The notes: generated by a model from the letters alone, not told the origin. Counted from the first letter of the stretch, positions 13,801-27,293 are shown. The stretch is DNA of 64,000 bases from Eretmocerus hayati (GCA_029851415.1 CM056742.1:87348748-87412747); one strand, 5' to 3'. Numbers and translations: made by a program.

Positions 13801-15764
13801 GGATTGTGCAATTCTATCGACAATTCACCTGCGACTCCCTTCGAATACACGAACACGTATGTTCGGGTGTAATATCGCGATTCAGAAAACCAACTAAATG
13901 CAACTGAATTCTGCTATCGAAATTCTCGAGGTCAGGAAGGAATCCGATGAGACTGAAACAACGTTTTTTGAGCATCATTCATTTGACAGATGATTCGAGG
14001 CCCGACTCGCTGATCGTAGCAATTATCCTCGAGTTGTCTAATCTCAAATCCCGTGCTAGAACTGGAATGACAAAGCCCCCCGGAAATGACCATGTCAGCC
14101 CAATGAACTCTTGAACGCGATTGGGGCGACCGGTGTGTTCGAAAACAAGATTGGTTAGAATTCGGTAATTATGGAATAGTGCAATCTTATCAACGAATCA
14201 GAATTTGACAGAAATCGTATGAGCATCATGACGGTCGTGCGACTAATACCACGGGCACAGACTATCAAAGAGTATCGCATGACGGCAATCCGTTGTTATA
14301 CAAGATTTTTTCATATCGATTTTCTCAAGTCCAGACTATAATTCGATGAATCCGGAGCGTGAATCCATGACATGAATTCACAAGGGAAAAGTTTCGAGGA
14401 ATGACTCGCCAATCGTAGCAAAAGACCCGAAATTTTCTGATACCAAACTCGCTTGGGAATGTAATTGTAAGGGAACCCTCCAGTGGTGATCGACACTGCT
14501 CAGATGCGGTCGGTGATGCGACAGAAGTCTCTGGCGCGGTCGAAAACGAGATGAGTTCGATTCCAAACATTCCCCATCACTGCATTAGTTTTGAGAATAC
14601 AATATGACACCATTCCTAGGTATTGTTCGAATGTTTTGTATGGCATATGAAACAGACATGCTTACTCGAAAAGTGTCTTAGGTCAGGAAACGGAATTATG
14701 CAACTGTCTTTGCTATTAGAATTCTCTGGTTCATAAGAGAATCCGATGGAACTGGGCAAAGAGTCAGAATCCGAGAGAATGAAACAGAATATTTGACGGT
14801 CGACTCGACGATCGGACGGATCGTCCACTTTTTGTCAGATGTGGAATATGATTGCGAGAGCACGAGTGAGAGAGGCCCCAAGGGAGGAGCTTGGCCGCCC
14901 GATGCGTTCCAAAACGCCACGGGTGTCACCGGTGCATTCGGAAAGAAGACATGCTACAATTCAGTATCGCTCGAAAAGTGCCATTTCATCAACAATTCGG
15001 AATTTCGACGTGCTTAGAAGGGATTCTTGTTATCACAGCAGCAAATACAACAATTACGGATGATGAGAGAGTATCGAGGTTCTGGAAACCAACCTAGATG
15101 AAGGCCTTCGGTATCAAAAATTCCAGGTTCAGACTATAATCCGACGCAACCGAAGTGAGGATCCATGACCCGAAAAGACTCAACACGAGATTCGAGGGTC
15201 GACTGACCCAATCCGATAATTGATTCAGAGTCCATGAACACCTAACTGACTTGAAGGTGTACGATTGAGGGGGCCGCCGGAAAGAAGCTCAATCCCCCGG
15301 TGCGTTCGAGGAAGGGGTGAACTCGACATTTGTCCCTATAGGAATATGCAATCTTGAAGACAATCCGACTGCGGCACACTCCGAATACACGGTAACATGT
15401 GTTCGAATATTGACACAGCTTAAAGAAACTAACATGATGCAACAAATTTTGCTATCAAAGTTCTCGAGATCAGAAGGGAATCCGATGAAACTGACGAAAC
15501 CATAATAAATAACCTGAGGTCTTTCGACAGATGATTCGAGGATCGACTCGCCAATCGGGGGGTCATGCCATGATGTCTTATGTCAGATTCCCCGCGAGAG
15601 CTGGAATGACGGAGCGCCACGGAAAAGCACTTGCCTGACCGATGCGCTCGAGAACGCGATCAGGGTCACCAGTGCGTTTAAGAACGGAATGAACTACAGA
15701 TAGGTCACTCTGGGATAGTGCAATCTCATCAATGATCCCTCATATTTATCATAAGAGTATGAAA
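10801..15764 (-). repeat. Spacer of diverged ~390 bp repeat units
   Basis: Between the arms, the same ~390 bp family continues in right-arm orientation only. A recognisable core (GGTGCGTTCGAAAACG-like) recurs near 10,890, 11,290, 11,740, 12,120, 12,560, 12,963, 13,370, 13,770, 14,130, 14,535, 14,900, 15,300 and 15,670. Units differ far more from each other than the two arms do. 10,805-11,130 and 14,030-14,320 are especially alike, in the same direction. No coding gene is seen. Confidence 0.85.
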
Positions 15765-16097
15765 AGCACGACAATCGTGCGACCAATACAACAGGCACGG
15801 ACCATCAAAGGGTGTCGCATGACAGTGTTGCACTGTTTTTCTCCATTGTTTGCTAACGAATTTCGAAGTTTCAGTCTAGAATCCACTGATTCCGAAGCGT
15901 GAATCCATGACATGAATTCACCGGAGAAAAGATTCAAGGGTCAACTAGCCAATTGTACCAATAGACACAAAGTTTCCTGATACCAAAATCGCTAGGGAAT
16001 GAATGGTTGAAGACAACGCCGGTAGTGATCTGGACTTCCCAAGTGGAGATACGACAAAAGTGTCTGGTGCATTCAAAAACGCGATGAGTTACAGTAC

Positions 16098-17468
16098 ACG
16101 GTGAGCCGGAAGATCGAAAAAGTTCGAGTTGCGAGAACGTCAGGAATTCCTCTGGGATATGTTTCGGGACCAACCCGACATCATTTCCCAGCAAAAACGA
16201 AAATATTTCTTCGAGGGTTTTTTGAATGAGATCGATTTTTTCATTTTTCTATCTCGATTTTCGAAATTATGATGTATCTCTGTCTCTCAATCTCGTTTCT
16301 CCGCTAATAATCGGCCTCTAAAAATCATCAGGGTGCATAGCTTCGACGTAAAAAAGTCCAATCTTTCGTAATTCGAGGTCAGAATTGGTCTTTGAATGTG
16401 CCCCAGCCGTTAAAATTCAAACAAAGTGAACGAAACCTATTTTTCCGAATAATTTCACATGAAAATCATAGATATCAGAACTGGCGGTTGGGAGGCAGAC
16501 ATAAATAAGTCTGTGAGTCACATAAGCCCTCTACAACGTAGAATTGTACAGTATCATCCGTTTTTACGGATGCAAAACGTGACGCTGTCTATTATTTAAA
16601 TCCGCGCACCGGTGCAGTCGGTAACTATGAATCCTGACGAGCCATCTGGGCTACGTCTTGAGCGCATGCGACCCGCTGCGCTGCTCGCAAGCTCTTCGAT
16701 TATGTTTTGACTATTCAGTATTATCAAATCAAGAGTCCCTGCAAGGTCATCTACACGCGATGCCGGACGTGATGAGCTTGGCAAAGAAGGCTCGAAATTT
16801 TCTGTTGAGACTGATTTCGTGCGTCTTTTGCTTAACCATCAGATATAATCGTCATTTCAGAGATAATCGTCGACAGACCTGGGATTTTTGTTTTTGTAGA
16901 GAGGAAAATTTTAGTCGCAGTGGGTGAATAAAGTAATTGCGTATAGAGAGTTCGCCGAGCTTCATTTTTTTGGGATCCTCCGATGATGATTCTCGACGAA
17001 GGAAATCAATCAACGAGATGAAGACACTTAGGAGTCAATTCGATTAACTTAGGAAGTATTTTACGATTTGCATCCGTGATAACCAGGAAGAATCTCTGAA
17101 AAACCTCATGAAGTCAGTCATTACAATGGCGATGTTTTGCCTTCTATTGAACTTTCACGGCCTGGGCAGCTCTGAAACCAAATTTTGACCACGTATTTTC
17201 AAAGATTGGACTTTTTTACGTCGGAGCTATGTACCCTGATGATTTTTAGAGGCCGATTATTAGCGAAGAAACGATGTCGAGAGTCAGAGATACATCATAA
17301 TTTCGAAAATCGAGATAAAAAATCGAAAAATCAATTCTATTTGAAAAACCCTCGATGAAATATTCTCGTTTTTGCTGGAAAATGATGTCGGGTTGGTCCC
17401 GAAACATACCCCAGAGGAATTCCTGACGTTCTCGCAACTCGACCTTTTTCGACCTTCCGGCTCACCGT
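16098..17468. repeat. Foldback unit 1
   Basis: Inverted arms of about 290 bp (16,098-16,395 and 17,180-17,468) begin ACGGTGAGCCGGAAGATCGA. They enclose about 785 bp of unrelated sequence with a GC-richer patch near 16,600-16,690. The arms are similar but not identical, with scattered substitutions. Confidence 0.85.
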
Positions 17469-17470
17469 GA

Positions 17471-18560
17471 GTACCCACCATGAATAATGGAACACGTAGG
17501 GTCTCACTTAAACAGTGATATTTCCAATTCGATTGGTCCTACGGGAATTTTGAAAAAAGGGTTTTGAAGAGCTCAAAGAAATCTATTACTCCATGGGTTT
17601 TCATGATTTCTTACGTGCTTTCTAAGTGCCCGTACACGTGGTTGAAAATCAGAAAGAATTCTCCTTCAATCAATCACCTACAATTTTGACAAGAGCGATC
17701 CGATCACAAAAATACTCACGGGAACTTGTAAATCGTTAAAAAATCTGAAAATTTGGTCCTCTGTAAAATTTTTGTACGACCCTTCCCGTCTGACTTACGA
17801 GCTCCGAAAGAAAACTGTGTACTGACATAGGGTGCTCATGGAGATACCGAGCCTGGCCCTGTTTAATTTTCTCTCGTCTATCCTGGGGCAAAATTGGATT
17901 TAAAAAATATCATGCTACATAATTTCGACGTAAAATGATCTCATCTTTCATAATATTTCATCAGATTTTGTCTAATATTTGAGGTAGCAACGATTTTTTG
18001 AAATTTGATGTGAAAATTGATAAATTTCGTGTTTTGCTCCTATAGGTCACACTTGAGACAAAATCTGATAGAACATTCTGAAAGATGAGATCATTTTACG
18101 TCGAAATTATGTGCCATGATATTTTTTGAATCCAATTTTGCTCCAGACTAGAGCGAGAGAAAATTAAACAGGTGCCAGGCTCGGTATCTCCATGAGCACC
18201 CTATGTCAGTACACAGTTTTCTTTCGGAGCTCGTAAGTCGGACGGGAAGGGTCGTACAAAAATTTTACAGAGGACCAAATTTTCAAATTTTTTAACGATT
18301 TACAAGTTCCTGTGAGTATTTTTGTGATCGGATCACTCCCGTCAAAATTGTAGGTGATTGATTGAAGGAGAATTCTTTCTGATTTTCAACCACGTGTACG
18401 GGCACTTAAAAAGCACGTAAGGAATCATGAAAACCCATGAAATAATAGATTTCTTTGAGCTCTTCAAAACCCTTTTTTCAAAATTCCCGTACGACCAATC
18501 GAATTGGAAATATCACTGTTTGAGTGAGACCCTACGTGTTCCATTATTTATGGTGGGTAC
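17471..18560. repeat. Foldback unit 2
   Basis: Inverted arms 17,471-17,975 and 18,056-18,560 (505 bp each, coordinate sum 36,031) start GTACCCACCAT and enclose an 80 bp loop. Identity is high. The unit abuts foldback unit 1 within 2 bp. Confidence 0.9.
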
Positions 18561-18563
18561 TGT

Positions 18564-21500
18564 ACATTGTTGTTGCTTCCCAGTTGTGCATTCATGTTGA
18601 GGATACGAAATTCCACCATTCCTACATATTTTCTGTAACATCCGTATGGCATATAAACCACTCACGCTTACTCGTTGAGTGTCACCGATCAGAGGACCAA
18701 ATTCATGCAACGGTCAGTGACTTTAAAATACTCGGGGACGGGAAGAATGGGATTAAACTCGGGCAAGAATCCGAAGCCGGAGGGCATTTAACGTGAAATT
18801 TGAGAGTCGACTCGCCAGCCGAAGGAATCAACCACGAGTTTTCTGATGTCGATTTGTTGGCAAGAGTACGAATGAGAAAGGCACAACGAGCAAACTAACG
18901 ATACCAAGCTCGGTGGGAAATGTAAGGTTGGAGAGGCGCCCCAGGGGTGATCTCGACTCTCCTGAAGCGTTGAGAATCGCGACGGGAGTAACCGGCGCGT
19001 CCGACATTGAGCTGAAATCCGTTTCGGTCCTTCTTCTTGACTGCATCAGTATCGACCCTACCGGATTTCACCATGCCTAGATGATTTTCATGACATCTCG
19101 ATGGCAGAGACTCCGGACACGAGTAATCTGATGGTCATACCAGTTCAGACACACAACTTTGTGCATTAATTTCTGCCATGACAATTCTCGATATGGGGCA
19201 CGAATACCAAGAGCCTGGGGCTAAGCTCCAAGACCCAAAGTCATTTGAAATGAAATTCGAGATTCGACTCACCGATCGGGGGAATCGTGAACAAATTGTC
19301 GAACGTCGGATACAACTGCGGGAGCTGAAATGAGAAAGGCCCCCGGAAAAGACGATGCCTGCCCGGTACGTTCCAAAACCCGACGGGGTCGCTGGTGCAT
19401 TTGAGAAGGCGACAGGTTGTGAATCAGTCGCGCCTGGAAAACATTCGCGCTATCTCAGCGGCAAATGCACCGATTACGGGTAATAACAGAGTTCGAGATT
19501 CAGTAAACCAACATTGAAACAGGAATTCGGTATCAAAATTCAAGAGTTCGTGATGTGATCCGACGCAACCGGGGCGAGGATCCTTGTCCCGTAAATACTC
19601 AACACGAGATTCAAAGGACGACTGGCTCGTTCCAATAATTGACCCAGAATTAGCGAACGACCGGAGCGACTCGAAGATGGACGATTCAAAAGGCCCCTCG
19701 GCGGAGAGCTCAATCCCTCGGAGCGTTCGAAAACGAAATGAACTTGACTTTTGTCGTTATGGGATGGTGCAATCTGATCGACGTGTCAACTGCGACACTT
19801 TTCGGATACAAAGAGGCGTATGTTTGGAGATTATCGATGATCGAAAATCAACCTCATGCAACAAACTTTGCTATCAAAAATCTCGAGGCCGGGAAGGAAT
19901 CCGATGAAACTGAAGCAAGGTTCATAGAACCAAGTTCATGTGACACATGATTCGAGGGTCGCCTTGCTGCTGAGGACAATTGTCTTCGAGATATCCAATG
20001 GCACATTCCCTGCGAGAACTGGAATCTTGATGCCCCCAAGAAAATACCTAGTATGCCCGATGCGCTCAAAATTGCCTTTAGGGCCACCGCCGCGTTCGGG
20101 AACGGAATGGGAAGCAATTCAATCAAGCTGGAATAGTGCAAAAATTCAACGATTCGGAATTTTACCATGTCTTCGCTGGAAACGTGAAAGCCGTGCGACT
20201 GATACCACGGGCACGGGCTATCAAAGAGTTTTGCATGGCAGTGTTCCGCTGATGCCCGACATTTTTTGCTATCAAATTCCTCAAGTCCAGCCCAGAATCT
20301 GATGGATTCGGAACGTGGATCGATGAAATGAATTCACCGTGGGAGAGATTCAAGGTATGATCTGCCAATTGAATCGATAGACCCGAAGTTTTTTGATACC
20401 AAACTCGCCCGAGAATGTAATGTTGGAGATGCCCCCGTTAGCGATCTCTACCGGACAGGAGCATTCTGAAACGCGACGAGAGGCGACGGTGCGTTCGAGA
20501 ACGAGGTGAGTTGTATTTCGCTCGCTCTCCATTACTGCATTCGTATTAGGAATCCCGGATTCTACCATGCCTAGGTAATTTCAATAACATGAAGATGGCA
20601 AATGATCTTGACGCGGGTAATCCGGGGGTGTATCCCAGTTCGGGAAACCAACTCTGTGCAACAGTCTTTGCTAACACAAATTTCGATTTCAGGCACAAAT
20701 GCGATGATGTGATACAAAAGTTCAAGACCAGAAGTCATTCGACATGAAATGCGAAGGTCGACTCGCCGTTCGGAGGAATCATCCACGAGTTGTAAAAAGT
20801 CAAATATAATTGCGAGAGCTCGTGTGAAAGGGCTCCCCGGAGGAAACTTGCCTGTCCGTCGCGTTCGGAAACGTAACGAGCTCCGGCGATACTTCCGAGA
20901 ACGAGTCGAGACAAAATTCAGTCTCACTCGAATGGTGCGGTTTAATCTGCAATTCTGAATCCCATCACGCCTAGATAGATTCCATGACTGTTGTGCGGCA
21001 AATAAATCAGACATGAATAATCTGAGGATGGCGCAGTACAGGTAACCAACTGTATGCAATAGTTTTCGCAATCGGAATTCTCGAGGTCTGACGAGATTCG
21101 GATGAAATTGTGGCAAATATTCAAGAACCCGGAGAATTTACCAAAAAATTCGAATCACGAATCGCCTAAAAATGCAATATCACACGAATAACCTAGTGTC
21201 CAATCCGATTGAGAGGGCACAAAGGATGAAGCACCCCGGAAAGAGGCTAGCCTATCCGGTGCGCTCGAAAACGAGAGAAATCGCGATTCAGTCGCCTCAG
21301 TATGGTGGGATCTTATCCACTAAGCAAAATTTAACAATTCTTGATAGAAATCGTGACGCTTGATCAGCGAATACTCGCCTGAGTTCATCCAACGACACAT
21401 CCGTGCAAAACCCAGAGTTTTCTGATGCCAAATAGTCAGGAATGTGACCCTCTAAATTCAATCACTAAATGGCAAAACTCGGTATTTCAATAAGATCTTC

Positions 21501-23200
21501 GGCTGAAGTGATGGGTGGCAAAATCCAATAATCAATATTCATGGGAAATATTCTTTGAAAATTGGGGCGTGGCGAAAATAAACAATAAAAACATGCAATT
21601 ATTCACGTTTTTATCAATTTTTCCGCCATAAGTCGGAAAAAATCGAATATCCGGAAAAATATGAAGGAAGATAAATTATAGATCTTTGAAAGATGTACAG
21701 AATTGATCGGGACACTTTTCCTCGCAAATTGCAACCCTTTGGAGTTATCCCTCATCAGAGTCAAAATAGAGTTTGTTTCAACGAATTCGCTGAAATTGTT
21801 TATAACGGACTCGAACTATTCTTCAGAAACAGTTCATTGAATTTGGAGCGAAAAAGATCTCTATGTATATTTTCTTTAACTTGATCGTTTTCGAGTAATA
21901 GGAATCGCCAGTTTTGCGGCTCTAAACCCTAAACGCATTCATGAAAGCGCCGCATTGAGGGTTCCGAGTCGCGAAACTGATCATTTCCATTACTCGGAAA
22001 TGATCAAGTTTAGGAAGAAATACCTGGAGATCTTATCTGCTACAAATTGAATGAACCGTGTCAGAATTGCCCGTTGTGAACGATTTCAGTGAATTCGTTG
22101 ATTCAAATTAGATTTTGACTTTTATGAGGAATAACTCCAAAGGGTTGCAGTTAGCGAGGAAAAGTGTTCGGATCAATTTTGTAGATCTTTTGATGAACTA
22201 CAGATTATCTCATAATTATGATGGACAAATCAAAGAGGACGTAGAAAATTGCATGTTTTCATTGGAAATTCACGCCACGCCCCAATTTTCAAACAATAGT
22301 TCTTATCAATTTTGATTGTTGGGTGAGACGCCTATCATACGAGCCAAGATCGTCTTGAAGTACCGAGTTTAGCTACATGCTCAAACCAGAAGCGTTCCAG
22401 GAGGGTCACACTCGTGACTAAAAAATAGCTAGCGGGAGCACAGACGTAAGAGGCCCCAAAGAGATTGTGAACTCACACGGTGCGTTAGAAAACAAAACAA
22501 GCTCGGAATCTGTCACTCTCGTATAGTGCATTCGTATCGAGAACCCAAAACTTTACCACGGCTAGTTATATTACGTAACTGTTGTGCGGCAGATAACCCC
22601 AGACCCAATTGAGTAGAGAAGGTCGCAGTGATGAAGACAGATTGAGGGCAACAAACATTGCTAACGAAATAGACGAGTTGAGACTAGAATCCAGCGAAAT
22701 CGTAACGGGGATTTATTAACCGAGAAAGCAAACCGGAAAAGGCAATGATGTACTGACTCGTTCAAATGATTAAACCAGAGTTCGCTGGTGCAACACTCGC
22801 TTGGGAATGTACAGATGTAGAGGACTCCCGAGAGTGAACTCGGCAGATAAAGCGAGTTAAACTCCTGTTTCGTCGCTCTGGAATTGTACAATTCATATTA
22901 CAATCCTGAATTACATCGTGCCTAGAAAAAATTCATGACTGTCGTGCGGCAAATGCGAGAAAAAGCTTGCCTACCCGCGGTGCTCCCGAAATCGCGACAA
23001 GAGTCGCCGGTGCGTTCGAAAACGAGATGAAATGCAATGATGCAATTAGCTCGAAATATTGAATATGTCTTGTACCAAAAGATTGTTAAGGAGAACAACA
23101 AAAACATTGAAAAATACTGTAAAGATACTAGGGTGAAATGAAGTCATTTTGGACCGAGAAAGCCGAAATAATCAATTGTAAAAAACAGATATTGTCGTTT
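18564..23200 (-). repeat. Diverged ~390 bp tandem repeat, right arm
   Basis: Mirror of the 5.3-10.45 kb array on the minus strand. The reverse-oriented core occurs near 18,965, 19,370, 19,715, 20,060, 20,470, 20,860, 21,255, 22,480 and 23,005. The array continues on the far side of the foldback insertion, at 15,765-16,093. Confidence 0.8.
21460..22390. repeat. Imperfect palindrome within right arm
   Basis: Mirror of 6,170-7,110, with the same pair of 'ggggcgtggcg' ends at about 21,553 and 22,287. A 10 bp length difference from the left arm lies within it. Confidence 0.8.
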
Positions 23201-23290
23201 AAAGTTGTTCACGAGATTGTCACCATGAGTGTAATACAATCAAATCTCTGTGCATTTGTTTTCTACTAATACATGACATGAGACTCGCAT

Positions 23291-26050
23291 CAAAAGGCGC
23301 GGTAGCGCCTTGCTGGCGAGTATAAAAAAAAATTCGAATGAAAACGACAGTGCGCACACGCAAGGCCACCGTGCCTTATATACGTTGAGTTGGGCCGTTT
23401 TAACCTCACTCATTTTTTCTCATCATCATATTTATAGCATTAAGGGCAATGGTGGACATTAGCAGCTCTCGGCCAACAAGCTTTGTTGTGTACAATGTTA
23501 TTTTACAAACCTTTTGCCATTTAGTGCTTTTGTATTGCTAGTCCCGCACTCGCAAATTGTCAAGCGTCTCAGACGATTTGACGCTCGGGACAGAATTTTT
23601 CATCATCAAACTTTTTCGAGTTTCGACTCATCTCGAAGTCGACACTGCGTCGGTGTGACTCGAATCAGCCTTGTGTGCGATGTGTGTGCGTGCATGAAAC
23701 GAGCGACGAGACCACGACGAGACATATGCGAGACACGGGCAAAAATGAGCAGATGAACCTGCGCCGCGACTGTAGCAGACGATGCACGTGTTTACTTCGG
23801 CTGATTTTCTGCACGAGTACAACAAAGTTTACATGCCAATCGTAATTGTTGGTTCTTTAAGAAAAAAGAGCCACCTGATGTGTGTTTCTTCGTTTGAAGT
23901 GAATAAAAAACGATGGGCAAAGGCCAATTTGCTCGCCGATTTGTGAGTGTCATCTCGATCGCTATTGTACAGCGTCAAGAATAATCCTTAAATTGGAAGA
24001 ATTGAGGATTTGATTTCAAGGATCTATGTGCCAGCATCAATTAAGATTTCAGCAGTGTTTTGATTTTCAGTTTCATCAATATTTGAGACAGTCACAACTC
24101 TGAAGCTATAGATTGTGCATCTTATAATATTCATAATCTACTCTAGTCAGAAAATTAGCATAGCGACAAATGGAATATCTCTTGTGCTTCTCTCAGAAAC
24201 TCACCAAAAATCTGTTCGTGTCCACTTAAGAGGGATTGTCTATCACTTTGACATGTTGTGGGACTGGGCACTCTCATGTATCACTGGGTCCATGGAACAG
24301 TTGTTGTGATATGTGCAGTGATCCCTGGTGCTGCTCTAATTATTTTTGTATAACATACTCCTATTACGTATTACTCTCATCCAATAGTTTCAGCTAGACT
24401 TTTATGGTATACGAAACTTTGCTGTCTTGACACGCCACTCACATTCTTGCTGTAGAGTTGTTCAACGGGTAGCTGGCATGGGTTAATTTCTCATTGGGTC
24501 TAGAAAGTACTACAGGGTTCATCTGTTCCATCAAAAGTGTTATTCAGAGTTAGGAGCACATTTACGCTTTTGGTGAGAAGTAGTAAGTCCAACTTGAAAA
24601 AATTGATCGTTGACAAGTCAAGCACTAAAAATAGGAACTAGATTCATACATCCATGTGGATGTGCTTTGATGATCACTTTATCTGAAGTCAAAGTATGTC
24701 TCAGATAATGCTGTTGAAACTTGTTTCTCCTCAAAATAAGTTTGCATGTGTTACTTCAACTTCTTGACGTTTTACAAGTTATCAATGTCCAAGTTGAAGT
24801 GTGTTTCAGTTTTTGGTCTTCAAATAATATTGGGGACCATAATTCTATATTTTGTTCATTAATCATACATGAGTTGATAACTTTGATAGTTAGCACCCTC
24901 TCTTGTTGAATAGCGGATGAACCAACTAGTGTGGGGAGTTTTCGCTATCCAAAAATTTCTCATCAACTGAAAACTTCCTGTCATGACAAGTGAAGTTGGG
25001 AGTCTTTGCATCAACTCAAGTCAAATTAAATAAACTAATTCCAAGTTTTGCTATCAAAGTTTCACTGCTCGAAATTTCCTTCCCTGGGATTCAAAAACAT
25101 TTATCTTGGAATTTAACACAGTGCTGCTCATCGGGGGAATGATTGAGATAAATAGGTGTCTTTTGAATTTTTCTACATGCTACCATCCACAGCTCATTTT
25201 TCCATTTGAGAATTTTTAATCATTACCATAGCCAAGTATTGAAATCTTCCCCCCCCCCCTACTTCACTTTTCCTAAAAGTTTAGCTTGGCGAGTATGACC
25301 ATCCTTTTGCCCTGTAAATTCATCTGATATCAGAAATATGAATTTCACCCCTTGAGAGTCATGAGATCAGGGATTACATGTCGACTGAATATTTACCAAA
25401 ATCTGAACGTAAAATGAATGTAGAGAGATTGAAGAAAATTTATTTCAACTCTTGAGAGTCATGAGATCAGGAAAAAGTATGTCGAGTAATTGTTCTGCAA
25501 AATCTGAACGTGGAACGTATTAAATAGGATTGATAACATTACGATTTGATTAGCGCTGTAATTTTGAATCAACTTGAGTTACTCACCATCTCTACTGACT
25601 TTTAAATTGGAGTGATCAATGCTGAATCGAATTTTCCTGCCATCGTTTTCTTTTCATTGTTCTAGATGGGCTACCATTTTCAATATATTTCTAGTAAATA
25701 AAAGAGATGGTGAGTAACTCAAGTTGATTCAAAATTACAGCGCTAATCAAATCGTAATGTTATCAATCCTATTTAATACGTTCCACGTTCAGATTTTGCA
25801 GAACAATTACTCGACATACTTTTTCCTGATCTCATGACTCTCAAGAGTTGAAATAAATTTTCTTCAATCTCTCTACATTCATTTTACGTTCAGATTTTGG
25901 TAAATATTCAGTCAACATGTAATCCCTGATCTCATGACTCTCAAGGGGTGAAATTCATATTTCTGATATCAGATGAATTTACAGGGCAAAAGGATGGTCA
26001 TACTCGCCAAGCTAAACTTTTAGGAAAAGTGAAGTAGGGGGGGGGGGAAG
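23291..26050. mobile_element. 2.76 kb insertion private to right arm
   Basis: The left arm reads continuously through 5,261-5,280 (gaatagaaaa/tgcgagtctc). The right arm is interrupted after '...gactcgcat' (23,290) and resumes at 'attttctattcg' (26,051). AT flanks both sides as a possible 2 bp duplication. The left end starts CAAAAGGCGCGGTAGCGCCT. The right end is an 805 bp hairpin. 23.3-25.2 kb has no protein I recognise. Alternatively the left arm lost this segment, but the clean break and the hairpin at the edge favour insertion. Confidence 0.8.
25246..26050. repeat. Near-perfect 805 bp hairpin at insertion edge
   Basis: Arms 25,246-25,593 and 25,703-26,050 are 348 bp each and pair with a constant coordinate sum of 51,296, with almost no mismatches. 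The loop is 109 bp. Each arm starts or ends in a C/G run of about 10-11 bases and contains two related ~120 bp blocks with 'gagagtcatgagatcagg'. Confidence 0.9.
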
Positions 26051-26540
26051 ATTTTCTATTCGTGAGATATATAAAACGAAAAAACCTCCAAAACCTTCAA
26101 TCATGTATAATGGGTACTCGATACGATGAAATATGAAATTGAATAGCATTTGTTGAAAAAAAAAGAAAAAAAAGAAAATGCAAGCTAGGCTTGAAATTAT
26201 GAACAATTATCATTGACCGTGATAATATCCCTTGATTCTCTTGATACCTGAGAATGTGATTTAGATTGATCACCGAGCGCTCCGAACTAGCATAATCGAA
26301 TGAATTAGATGTGATTCTTCCCACGACTTGGTATCAGATTTCACCCGTGGGGATGTCCATATTCAGCAAAGAAACACTCAAATCTCCTACCCGTCACTAT
26401 CGAGTAATAGATTCACGCCCTTCAATCTATTAGAATCGACTCCCTCTTGAGATTTTCGATCACATAGCTAGGATTTCAGGATCGGACGTCCGGGGTTATC
26501 TCCCGATCCCTAGGCTATTAGATCACGTGTTGGTTCTGGG

Positions 26541-27293
26541 CACGATCTTATATACAGGTTTGGGCACTCCATACAGCAGAACCGTCGCGTTTTTGAGTCG
26601 CAGCTCGGCAATATGGCCGCTCGGCCAGGAGCGCTCTGATTGGCCAGCCGTGGTTGTTGGTAAACATAGCAGTCGACGTAAGTCAAATTAAACTGAATTT
26701 TGATTTTGATCGACCTTTGATGATATTTATTCGTTTCGGAAAGGAGATTCGTTAGTGATGGATGAAGCAAGCAATTGTACAATGAATTAGCAATCCTCGA
26801 ATCATAACGAGTTTGATTAATGGCAATAATCTATCTAAGCTAAGATACACTGTTCAGTGCATGATAATTGTGTTAAACTTCGCTTTAAATCATGTAGAAA
26901 GAAAAGGGTCTGTTGTACTGCCATATTGTAAATAAACTGAACAAATACACTGAACACTCATATTTGCTCTCGTTATTCCGTCTTCTAAACGAAATTTGAC
27001 AAGAGTACTACCATCATGCAACATGGGGCATCACTCACACTAAAATGAATAACATTATTAATACTTAATAGCTCGAGTGGTAAGATCGCAGCATCGTAAT
27101 ATAATTGGCCAGCTACACCAATTTTAGAGGGATTAATCAGTAGAATTTAGAATCCGAAAACGGTTATCGTCGGCATCGACTGCTGTGTTTACCAACAATC
27201 AACTCCTGGCTGAGCGGCCATCTTGCCGAGCCACGACTCAAAAACGCGACGGTTCTGCTATATGGAGTGCCCAGACCTGTATATAAGATCGTG
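26541..27293. mobile_element. 753 bp TIR element with 8 bp target duplication, right arm
   Basis: Mirror copy of 4,030-4,782 with the same length, ends and flanking 8 bp repeat (GTTCTGGG at 26,533-26,540 and 27,294-27,301). The shared insertion site in both arms dates it before the arm duplication. Confidence 0.85.

Larger units (their letters stand above)
16094..18563. mobile_element. 2.47 kb composite of two foldback elements
   Basis: The uninterrupted sequence is still seen in the left arm at about 10,447-10,470 and in the spacer at about 11,311-11,340. In the right arm it is split after 'gagttaca' (16,093) and resumes at 'acattgttg' (18,564), so this insertion is private to one copy. ACA is present on both sides as a possible 3 bp target duplication. 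The outer ends share ACAGTAC/GTACTGT. Inside are two adjacent hairpin-forming units, 16,098-17,468 and 17,471-18,560. No long coding frame is present. Confidence 0.85.

Noticed and set aside
25246..26050. The hairpin as a hairpin-type assembly or read-foldback error
   Set aside because: It has a distinct 109 bp loop, and the sequence continues into true right-arm sequence on one side and other insert sequence on the other. A foldback chimera would normally end in the inverted copy.
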